A stretch of DNA of 64,000 nucleotides from Crotophaga sulcirostris (lineage: Eukaryota > Chordata > Aves > Cuculiformes > Crotophagidae), in assembly GCA_013397455.1 (NCBI GenBank), contig VYZB01000040.1:1107544-1171543 (forward strand), given 5' to 3'. Positions 36,401 through 64,000 of this stretch are shown piece after piece. The notes beneath the pieces are model-generated. The model did no database searches. It was given only the letters and a program-made list of their open reading frames with translations, and was not told the DNA's origin. Every line of letters begins with the position of its first letter. The first letter of the stretch is position 1. A program made the translations under genes and the position numbers.

Positions 36401-37064
36401 TCCAGAGGAAGCCATGGAGATGATCCAGGGGCTGGAGCACCTCTGCTATAAGGACAGGCTCAGAGTGGGTTGTTCAGCCTGGAGGAGGCTCCAGGGAGAC
36501 CTTAGAGCAGGCTTCCAGTACTTAAAGGGGGTCACAGGAAAGCTGGGGAGGGGCTCTTTATCAGGGAGGGCAGGGGTAGGATGAGGGGGAATGGTTTTAA
36601 GGTGAAAGAGGGGAGATTGAGATTAGAGAATGGGAAGACATTGTTTCCTGTGAGGGTGGTGAGGCCCTGGCACAGGTTGCCCAGAGAAGTGGTGGCTGCC
36701 CCATCCCTGGAGGTGTTCAAGGCCAGGCTGGATGGGGCTGTGATCAACCGGATCCAGTAGAAGGGTATCCTTGCCCATTGCAGGGGAGTTTGGAACTGGA
36801 TGGGCATTAAGGTCCCTTCCAACCCAGATGTTTTGTAATTCTTTTCTATGATTCCCTGTACCTGAAAGCTGCTGCTTGATTATTAATTGAAGATCTGATG
36901 CAGACTAACAGGCCTGTTTGCTGTTTGCAGGGGCCTTGGGTAAAGCACCCAGTGAAGTCCCACGGGATCTTCCAGAGCCAGAACCCGAGGGAGCGGCTGC
37001 TGCTGTTGACGAGGAGGGGGACATCGAGGCGATGCAGTCGCGGTTAGCTACGCTGCGTAGCTGA
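24065..37064 (+). CDS. CHMP3: CHMP3, charged multivesicular body protein 3 (complete)
   Basis: CHMP3 (VPS24) is an ESCRT-III subunit that co-assembles with CHMP2A and CHMP4 into membrane-severing filaments on endosomes, at the cytokinetic midbody and during budding. VPS4 disassembles the filaments. Six exons (24065-24109, 27384-27444, 32250-32429, 33603-33724, 34771-34885, 36931-37064) total 657 coding bases, giving 218 residues and TGA. The protein starts MGLFGK, a myristoylatable Gly2, in a strong Kozak context (GCCGCCATGG). A basic helical hairpin follows (about residues 16-130), then an acidic helix ([16 protein letters not shown]) and a C-terminal MIT-interacting motif ending in SRLATLRS. 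The human protein is 222 residues. The four-residue difference lies in the acidic linker before the terminal motif. No defect was seen. Confidence 0.97.
24398..24600 (+). mobile_element. CR1 LINE 3' fragment in CHMP3 intron 1
   Basis: It begins in GGTTCACACTGGATATCAGG, holds CCTGGAGGTGTTTAAAAGAT and ends with GACTCGATGATCAC and CAATTCTGTTATT. It lies directly after the CpG block, less than 300 bases from exon 1. Confidence 0.9.
24885..25157 (+). mobile_element. CR1 fragment lacking its 3' end
   Basis: GTGCCCAGAGGAGGGCAGTG to TTAGGTTGGATATTAGGAAG, ending abruptly at ACTTCTTTCTGG. The 3' tail is missing, which is unusual because CR1 copies are normally 5'-truncated. The missing part starts about where the copy at 24398 begins. 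Confidence 0.88.
25158..25964. other. CHMP3 intron 1, unannotated stretch
   Basis: Two opposite-strand open frames of 118-139 codons overlap at about 25,504-25,981, with no recognised product. The stretch from 25,620 to 25,960 is GC-richer than the surrounding intron. Confidence 0.45.
25965..26345 (-). mobile_element. CR1 LINE 3' fragment
   Basis: CAGAATCATAGAATAGAATG at the tail end and standard blocks to TTTTCTCTAGGCTGATGTTA. It abuts a divergent CR1 in the opposite orientation. Confidence 0.92.
26346..26990 (+). mobile_element. divergent older CR1 fragment
   Basis: Recognisable by order rather than identity: GTCTCAGTTTGGGCACCCAG, AACAGAGGGCCACCAGGATG, GGAGAAGCTGAGGGAATTGG and AATTGGACATGAGGAAAGGC. 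It is an older subfamily than its neighbours, and no clear tail is visible. Confidence 0.75.
26991..27383. other. CHMP3 intron 1, distal end
   Basis: Nothing recognised before the pyrimidine tract and acceptor at 27382-27383. Confidence 0.5.
27384..27444 (+). CDS. CHMP3: CHMP3 exon 2, residues 16-35
   Basis: The acceptor is CTTTTTAAG ending at 27383. The 61-base exon encodes [20 protein letters not shown] plus the first base of an Asp codon. The donor is AGAG|GTTTGT, which lacks the usual purine at +3. The basic face of this helix is the membrane-binding part of the ESCRT-III core in the family. Confidence 0.95.
27445..29424. other. CHMP3 intron 2, unannotated stretch
   Basis: AT-rich single-copy intron. 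No exon or repeat recognised. Confidence 0.5.
29425..30245 (-). mobile_element. CR1 LINE fragment, about 820 bases
   Basis: CGTAGAGTCGTAGAATGGTT at the tail end, running through standard blocks to GGCCTTGTTGAACCTCATGA and the CCCACTCCTCCAGCCTGTGC end. It is one of the longer copies. Minus-strand remnants read [20 protein letters not shown]. Confidence 0.93.
30246..30989. other. CHMP3 intron 2, unannotated stretch
   Basis: Single-copy intron between two minus-strand CR1 copies. Nothing recognised. Confidence 0.5.
30990..31488 (-). mobile_element. CR1 LINE fragment, distinct subfamily
   Basis: GAGTTGGAAGGGACCCGCAA, TCCAACTCCTGTCCCTGCAC and ATTCACACCGTGTGTCTGAG mark a subfamily shared with the copy at 37,745. 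It ends near CACCCAAAACTGGACACAAT. Confidence 0.88.
31489..32249. other. CHMP3 intron 2, distal end
   Basis: It contains a TG/CA-rich patch at about 31,800-31,845. Otherwise nothing recognised before the exon 3 acceptor. Confidence 0.5.
32250..32429 (+). CDS. CHMP3: CHMP3 exon 3, residues 37-95
   Basis: The acceptor is GTGCTCCAG ending at 32249 and the donor is CTTG|GTAAGA. The exon carries the rest of helix 1 and most of helix 2 ([11 protein letters not shown] to LMGMKNQL). It begins with two bases finishing the Asp codon and ends with the first base of an Ala codon. Confidence 0.96.
32430..33033. other. CHMP3 intron 3, unannotated stretch
   Basis: GC-richer intron with a short (AC)n next to GTGTGTGG at about 32,805-32,822. 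Nothing else recognised. Confidence 0.5.
33034..33310 (-). mobile_element. CR1 fragment lacking its 3' end, in CHMP3 intron 3
   Basis: CACCACCCTCATCGTGAAGA to GGATCATCTTCGTAGCCCTC. The tail and the last 150 bases or so of CR1 are missing on its 3' side. It ends about 290 bases before CHMP3 exon 4. Confidence 0.88.
33603..33724 (+). CDS. CHMP3: CHMP3 exon 4, residues 97-136
   Basis: The acceptor is TCCTTCACAG ending at 33602 and the donor is AAG|GTAAGA. It encodes [19 protein letters not shown] through [10 protein letters not shown], ending on a codon boundary. This is the helix 2 to helix 4 region. Confidence 0.96.
33725..34770. other. CHMP3 intron 4
   Basis: Single-copy intron. Nothing recognised. 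Confidence 0.5.
34771..34885 (+). CDS. CHMP3: CHMP3 exon 5, residues 137-174, acidic helix
   Basis: The acceptor is TTTTCTGCTAG ending at 34770 and the donor is CTG|GTGAGT. It encodes [20 protein letters not shown] and the following Glu-rich helix up to FEITA. In the family this segment folds back on the basic core to keep the monomer closed. Confidence 0.96.
35278..35672 (-). mobile_element. older CR1 LINE fragment
   Basis: GGAGTCATTAAGATTGGAAA with AAAGTTGAATCGTCAGCTCA at the tail side, then CACCTCCAGGGATGGAGACT and TCCAATGCTTCACC blocks, ending near CAGCGGCTCCTCGTAAGACT. The tail repeat is decayed. Confidence 0.85.
35690..35745. repeat. A-rich low-complexity run
   Basis: A run of about 15 A followed by AAAC/AAAAC-type repeats and short C runs, directly after the CR1 fragment ending near 35,672. 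Confidence 0.9.
35746..36099. other. CHMP3 intron 5, GC-rich stretch
   Basis: GC-rich and pyrimidine-rich. The minus strand is open for 146 codons (35,613-36,053), with low-complexity translation and no recognised product. Confidence 0.45.
36100..36853 (+). mobile_element. CR1 LINE fragment, about 750 bases, next to CHMP3 exon 6
   Basis: GGTCAGGGCAATCCCAAGCA, then CTTGACAAGAACCTCAGTGT to GGATGGGCATTAAGGTCCCT and a tail ending TTCTATGATTCCC. The 5' part reads [20 protein letters not shown], a CR1 ORF2 remnant. It ends 78 bases before the exon 6 acceptor. Confidence 0.92.
36931..37064 (+). CDS. CHMP3: CHMP3 exon 6, C-terminus with MIM and stop
   Basis: The acceptor is CTGTTTGCAG ending at 36930. 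It encodes [20 protein letters not shown], an Ala/Glu/Asp linker and [12 protein letters not shown], then TGA at 37062-37064. The terminal helix matches the MIT-interacting motif that recruits VPS4 and the deubiquitinase AMSH. A CR1 copy ends only about 80 bases before the acceptor. Confidence 0.96.
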
Positions 37065-37495
37065 GGATGGACCCACCATGTACAGTTTGCCTTTCTCTTT
37101 TTTTTTTTGCAACGGGATATTCCATCCTACCTTCAAAATGCAAACCTTAATATGTGAGAGTACTTTATGTAATATATATATATGTATATTTTCTTCCTGA
37201 GGAGCACGTTCTCCAAGAAATGACTGTTGCTGCACTTCTTGGGGAGTGCAGTCTGTAGAGATTGTCTTACCTTCTTCTCCCAGGGCAGACGGGCTGGGCA
37301 GAGGCTGTGGTTCAGTGGCAATAGTTGTGTCACACGATGTCTTTTTGCATATAAAGTCTTGAAACCCATTCTTGGCTTCAAGAACCGTCTTTCCCTAAAG
37401 GCACTTAATCTGCTACCACCAACCTTCAGGGGTGAGATCTCCATTTCTCTGAGTCACTACAGATTTTATTAAAGCTGCTTTTAACAGGTTTTTTT
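37065..37495 (+). terminator. CHMP3: CHMP3 3' UTR and polyadenylation site
   Basis: A variant hexamer ATTAAA lies at 37468-37473, about 400 bases after the stop codon. It is followed by the U/GU-rich run GGTTTTTTTCTGTG, as expected for cleavage near 37,485-37,495. A short TA run sits at about 37,172-37,185. Confidence 0.75.
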
Positions 37496-37744
37496 CTGTG
37501 CATCAGTTCGGTTTGCATCGCTTCAGCCTCTTCTCACAGAAAATACCCACTTCCAACAGCTTCCTCGGGGGGTTTGCAGCACCTTTTTTTCCTTCTTTAG
37601 AACATTGAGGGCCTTCACAGCATTGTCCAAGAAGAGCTGCTGCTCCGAGCAGCTGTCAGCTACCTGCTCTGTTCCGGCTGGGCCCAGGCAGGGCCTCAGT
37701 TACCAAAAGCAGGGCAGGGGCTGGGCCTTCCTAGGGGAGGTGAT
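37496..37744. other. intergenic CHMP3-KDM3A
   Basis: Short single-copy sequence downstream of the CHMP3 cleavage region. Nothing recognised. Confidence 0.5.
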
Positions 37745-38035
37745 TCATGGAATCATGTAGTGCGCAGAGGTGGAAGGCACCCACAGGGGTCATAGAGTCC
37801 AACTCCTGTCCCTGCACAGGACAACCCCACCATTCACACTGTGTGACTGAGGGCCTTGTCCAAATGCTGCTTGAATCTTGCCAGCCTTGGTGCCGTGACT
37901 GCTTCCCTGGGAGCTGTTCCAGTGCTCCAGCACCCGCTGAGTAAAGAACCTTTTCCTAATGTCTGTCTGAAACCTCCCCTGGCACATCTTCCTGCCATTC
38001 CCAGAAGTCCTGTCATTGGTCACCAGAGAGAAGAT
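37745..38035 (-). mobile_element. CR1 LINE fragment, same subfamily as 30990-31488
   Basis: GGAATCATGTAGTGCGCAGA, TCCAACTCCTGTCCCTGCAC and ATTCACACTGTGTGACTGAG. It ends at TGGTCACCAGAGAGAAG, where an oppositely oriented CR1 end begins. Confidence 0.88.
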
Positions 38036-38152
38036 TGTCCTGGCCTTGAGCAGCCTGGTCTGGTAGGAGGTGTCCTTGCCCATGGCAGTGGGCAGGAACT
38101 GGGTGAACTTTGAGGTCCCTTCCAACCCAAGCCATGCTATGACTCTATGACT
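38036..38152 (+). mobile_element. CR1 3' end
   Basis: CTTGAGCAGCCTGGTCTGGT to CCATGCTATGACTCTATGAC, the last 115 bases or so of a CR1, fused directly to the minus-strand fragment before it. Confidence 0.9.
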
Positions 38153-39019
38153 TACCAGAACACAACCAGACCTATCAATATGCCAACAGCTTCCAGTTTC
38201 AGCCATAAAGAGGAAGGAGGGGCTCAGCTCAGGCAGGCAGAGTCACCCTGAGGCTCCTCTGGCAAGCTGTGCGATTCCATGTTCCATCCCCACCCCACAT
38301 GTAACCAAAATGGGGAAATCGGCCAAGTTGTTTCTTATGGTCTTAAAAATCCAGAGGCCGGAGCAGCTGAAAAGCTGGTAGGATTGGGTAGGGAACAGCT
38401 GGAATGAAAACAAACCAAACAGCAGCAGTGGTGAGAGTTCAAAACCCAGCTTCAGCCATGGGGCATTTCCATCCACGTAGGTGCCAGAGTATGACCATGA
38501 CCAGCATGACTCACCTCACAGCTTCCACCTGGCTTTGGGGAAAGCAATCGGTCAGCTTTATTTCCTTTACTTCACACTTGATACTGCAAGAATGACCATT
38601 CAGCTGAAGTGCTACGTGGAAGGACACCTCCCTGGTTCAAGAATGAAATGCCCAGTCAAGGATTTAGGGCTCTTCCTTGGAACTGCCACTGGCTGAAGCA
38701 AGGAGAAGCCAGGCAGTGCAGCTCCTGCTGGAGAGCACAGCAGGCAGCGCCGGCCAAAGCTCCCACTGAACACAGCAGAGGTGCCACCAAGCTGATCACT
38801 GGTAGCAGACTTGTGGCTGACCAGGAGGTTCCCCTCCTGCTGGGCTCTTCCCAACAGCCATCCCATGCATTTCAGTGGTGGAAAGGGCGCTGGAGAACAG
38901 AAAGGTTCGTTTGCTCACATTAGCCAGAAGGTGCGCTGCTCCACTCGCAACCCCCATGCCTAAGTTTCAAGATGTTTTTAGTCTCTCTCTAAGCAATGTT
39001 GGAGCCATCAGGACAGGCA
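38153..39019. other. intergenic CHMP3-KDM3A, unannotated stretch
   Basis: Single-copy. A minus-strand AATAAA (38557-38562 complement) could serve a long KDM3A 3' UTR. Nothing else recognised. Confidence 0.45.
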
Positions 39020-39110
39020 GATGAGGGGCTCAGGGATATGGTTGAGTAGTAGATGGAGATGATTAAGTCCAACCATACCTAAGGTCTTCTCTACAATTCT
39101 ATGATGTGAG
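39020..39110 (+). mobile_element. short CR1 3' tail
   Basis: GATGAGGGGCTCAGGGATAT, then GATTAAGTCCAACCATACCT and ACAATTCTATGATG. It is the decayed last 90 bases of a CR1. Confidence 0.75.
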
Positions 39111-39249
39111 GTTGAAGCTGCAGAGCTCCTTTGACACAGACCACAGCACTGCCAGTGGCTGAGCAGCAGGACTCAAGCCAAGTCAACCTTTGAGTAACCA
39201 AAAAAAAAAACTATAACCAGATCTGTCACTAAATTCAACACCGTCAGCC

Positions 39250-40038
39250 TTCAGACACTTGAAAAAACAGTACAAACAGTGTGTGACACACAATTTTCTT
39301 TTGCCTCTCAAAGCACTGCATCAAATTCATTACATTTTAAAGAGGCAATTAAAGAAGCCAGGCAAGGAACAATATCTGAAATAGAAGAATTTTATGTAGA
39401 CCATTCAGTGTTAAAAACCAGAGAATCAAACATCAGTTCAAATCGAAGAGCAGTTTCAAACAGAAGACATTTGCTTATAAGTTTCTTTTAACATTTAGAA
39501 ATTTAAATACATTTACCTAGAGATGGGGGTTAACCCTCCTCATGTTACTATACAATAGCTTAAAGCTACTTTTAAATGCTAGTTCTATGTTAATGTGAAA
39601 TTCCAGAACTGCATTCTTACTTTTATGTAAATCGGTTATTAAACTGGTGACTTCCTACTTCCTCCCACCCCCAAAATAAATTTAAAAAATTGGAGCTTTA
39701 CAAGGTCTTGGATAGTATTTTTCAAATGCGTAATTTGGAACAGTTTCCGACAGTTCAACAGGAGGTATTTTGTACAGACTGGAGAGCAACTCCATATAAA
39801 GTTCTATTGCAGCTGAGCATTCACAGTATGCCACAGTCCATACATATTACTACATATACATATCAGGTTTGTAAACATTGGAAGAGTACACAGAACATAG
39901 TACCACGATCCTCTGGTACTGCCGAAAGGAAGATGAGGTAACATTCATATAATCTGAAAGTCCACAGAGGTCCTGACTGAGGAGTTAAAACAGCTGCCAG
40001 CGCTTCTGTTTCATAGTGTGTGGTTAAGGCGTTCCGCT
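39250..40038 (-). other. KDM3A: presumed KDM3A 3' UTR
   Basis: AT-rich single-copy sequence follows the KDM3A stop on the minus strand. No canonical AATAAA or ATTAAA was found on the minus strand here, only CATAAA-type variants near 39,391 and 39,621. A GU-rich stretch near 39,270-39,300 could be a downstream element. The first canonical minus-strand AATAAA is farther on, at 38557-38562. The exact end is unknown. Confidence 0.4.
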
Positions 40039-61333
<21,295 letters not shown>

Positions 61334-62813
61334 CTGTAAGAGATTTTAATGGTCAGGAAAAAACAGAATAACGGAAATACCGCTTTGGAGGGTTCTGCTT
61401 AAAGAAAAAAATACATTAATGCCCTTCCCATGTTTAATAAAGTTCATTGAAGACCATTTCTCACTCAGTCTGTAACATGGAAAGACCTCAGAGTGTCCTT
61501 TTAAACATTACAGGTTCCGTGCATCACTCTTCTTGTTAATTTATTTTAACCCAGTCAACAAGAAATTTTTTTGTGGGAAGGAAGGTGTATTAAGAAGTTG
61601 GAAAGGAAGATAGAAAGCTTTACTCTTCATAACTGCCAGTACAATGATCTTTTACAGTAATCAGAACTCATAAATAACTTTCAGAGCTCACCTGAAAACC
61701 TTAGTGAAAATTAAAACTGAAGTTAGTCTGATGACACTACCAAAAATCTAGACTTGAACCTCCCTGTAGTGAGAAAATCTTTGTACCAAGATTCTAGGAA
61801 GTGTTCAGCAAAGAAATCCTGTGCTGACTAAATCACTAGCCTTACAAATCTAGAATTCTTTTAGGAATACAACAAGCCGACTGAATTCACAAGTGTCTTT
61901 AAAGACAGCAGTTCTCTGCAGGGCTCCTTCCTCAGCTCTAACACCCACATTCTACTTCTAACATCCATATCCCACTCCCACATGCTCGATTTACTCTGGG
62001 AGTTACATTGCAAACATGATCATCAACTCCAAAGTATTTCCTTTCTGCTTTGGTAAAACACAGCTGTCAGGCATCAAGACAAGCTCTCAAAAGCCACTGG
62101 AATTCATTAACTTCATATTGGAGATCACAGTACTGTCACATACTAAGCAAAACAAAATATATGGCTTCAACTTATCACTCCCATATAGTCACATCCATCA
62201 AGATCCAAGAAACAAACAGAACTCATTTTCCTTATTAGAAAGGGCACTGACTCGTAACCATTTTGAGAATAGTTGCAAAATATTTCTCCAAAAGTGATAA
62301 AGGATCCAGTCCTTCGAAGGAAGGCAGGCTAGAATATGAGAAGTAACTAACCACTACTTTAAAGAAAAACCATGGTGAAATAAGCTATTAATTCAGATTA
62401 CGGTAACTCTCCACAGGACATCTGAACTACAAAATAAAGCTGAGTTTTTTATGTACCAAGCAGGCTGCTCAATGGCTGAACACCCAGAAAGCCAAAGACT
62501 GGCAAACTGTGCATCTGAAAGATGCTAAAGGCATTCACACATGAACTATAGGGACATCAGCAGAGTGTGACTGCAATGCACTGGCTACTTCATGCTGATC
62601 GGCTGCACGCTCTTCCTCAGCAGTAAATGCAACACAGGTCACTCTTTTCATTGAAGAATCTTATCCCCTGCTTGCTGCCACATGGTTTATCTTTGTGAAG
62701 CTGTTAAAAGACTTCTAATAACGATACCCAGTCATAGCCAGATCTACACAGCTGACTTGGCACAGGACTGACTGGACAAAAGCCAAGAAAATAAAGCCAA
62801 AAAACAAACCAAC
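61334..62813. other. KDM3A upstream intron, unannotated stretch
   Basis: I looked on the minus strand for earlier KDM3A exons and found no convincing one. AT-rich intron. Confidence 0.45.
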
Positions 62814-62858
62814 NNNNNNNNNNNNNNNNNNNNNNNNNNNNNNNNNNNNNNNNNNNNN
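62814..62858. other. assembly gap (45 N)
   Basis: Undetermined bases with A/C-rich flanks (AAAAAACAAACCAAC before, CACCCCACCACCACCC after), suggesting a low-complexity run that failed to assemble. Confidence 1.
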
Positions 62859-63189
62859 CACCCCACCACCACCCTACAGCTTCCAGAAGACTACTGCTGC
62901 CTAAAAATATTATTTTTGTTCTGAAACACTTGGGCAAAATTATAAGGCAAGTTTGAAGTAGCGTTCTTTAGCCAAGTCATTATTTTTCATTTGGATTTCT
63001 GTACTTCAAGTTACCCAGACGATCCTTTGACCTTTGAGACTGTTTTCTTGAAGCTCAGCAATACTCAGCAGGTCACTCACAGAAGAAATAAATGTAGGCA
63101 TGGAAGTACTAGAAAAGCAGCCATTCCCTTTTTACATGGAAACAACATTCTTCAGACTGCTGCTTGTGTAGCTTGAATTCGAGCTTATA

Positions 63190-63770
63190 CCAAAAATGGT
63201 GTGGCCAGCAGGAGTAGGGAAGGGATCATCCCCCTGTACCCATCACTGGTGAGACCACACTTCGAATCCTGTGTTCAGTTTCGGGCCCCTCACTACAATG
63301 AAGACACTGAGGGGCTGCAGCGAATCCACAGGAGAGCAATGAAGGTGGTGAAGGGTCTGGAGCACAAACCTTATGGCAAGTGGTTGAGGGAACTGCGATT
63401 GTTTAGCTTGGAAAAAATGAGGCTGAGGGGAGATCTTATCGCCTTCTACAGCTCCATCAAAGGAGGTTGTAGCAAGGTGGGTGTTGGTCTCCTTTCCTAA
63501 GTAATAAGTGGTAGGATGAGAGGGAATAGTCTCAAGTTGCACCATGGGAGGTTTAGACTTGATATTAAGAAAAGTTTCTTTATTGAAAGAATGGTGAAGC
63601 ATTGGAAGAGGCTGCCCAGAGAAGCGGTGGAGTCACCATCCCTGGAGGTATTTAAAAGACATGGGGACATGGTGCTTAGGGACACAGTTTAGTGGTGAAC
63701 TTGGCAATGTTAGGTTTATAGTTGGACTTGCTGAATTTAAAGGTCTTTTCCAATCTAAACGACTCTGAAT
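63190..63770 (+). mobile_element. CR1 LINE fragment
   Basis: ATGGTGTGGCCAGCAGGAGT to CCAATCTAAACGACTCTGAA. The frame at 63,201-63,500 reads VRPHFESCVQFRAPHYNEDT and [20 protein letters not shown], the C-terminal part of CR1 ORF2. It is antisense to KDM3A. Confidence 0.92.
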
Positions 63771-64000
63771 CCTCAAGCATGCAAGTGCAGCTGAAGGTTT
63801 TGGGTTTATGTAAAAAACAATTAAAGAAAGAACAAGAAAAGCAAAGGTTATGAGCTTTAGAATGGCTTTGCGTTTTCTCCCACTACAGAGTACACGACCA
63901 GGCTGACTGCAGGTTGACTTCTAAGCAGGAGAGGGCAAAAAGCACAGTTATAAAAAACAACTTTCAAGGTTCAGTAACTTTCTTCCCGATTATCGCAAGA
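63771..64000. other. end of window
   Basis: Single-copy sequence, presumably still KDM3A intron. No exon was confirmed. Confidence 0.4.

Noticed and set aside
62704..62937. Minus-strand frame across the 45-base gap
   Set aside because: It includes undetermined bases and shows no homology I recognise.

Overview
The window is 64 kb of bird nuclear DNA. The evidence is more than twenty fragments of CR1 non-LTR retrotransposons, most ending in the ATTCTRTG-type tail, plus short spliced vertebrate genes in the order RNF103 - CHMP3 - KDM3A. This neighbourhood is also seen on human chromosome 2p11. CR1 also occurs in turtles and crocodilians, so a bird is the best but not the only reading. Nothing prokaryotic, viral or organellar was seen.

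Region 1 (about 1-19,180, + strand) is RNF103, an ER-membrane RING-type E3 ubiquitin ligase. Three coding exons are present: 2584-2723, 14665-14780 and 17018-18596. They supply 610 complete residues. The first coding exon, with the signal anchor, lies before base 1. The 12-kb second intron holds several CR1 copies and probably one very old LINE.

Region 2 (about 19,180-24,000) is intergenic. It holds a 0.75-kb CR1 and about 0.95 kb of G-rich minisatellite that runs into a 207-base assembly gap. The gap abuts the CpG-rich promoter of CHMP3.

Region 3 (24,065-about 37,490, + strand) is complete CHMP3, an ESCRT-III subunit. Six exons encode 218 residues, and the introns are crowded with CR1.

Region 4 (about 37,490-40,038) lies between the convergent genes and holds mostly CR1 remnants and the presumed KDM3A 3' UTR.

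Region 5 (40,039-61,333, - strand) contains 18 exons of KDM3A, a JmjC histone H3K9 demethylase. They join in frame into 1,052 residues plus a stop. About 269 N-terminal residues lie beyond base 64,000. The zinc finger, an LXXLL motif and all three iron ligands are intact. One intron uses a GC donor.

The genes share no operon-like logic. RNF103 and CHMP3 are tandem, and read-through between them is known in human. KDM3A converges on CHMP3. I found no undescribed biological system. The points worth checking are splice-site peculiarities, the minisatellite and gap at the CHMP3 promoter, and the arrangement of CR1 copies near exons.
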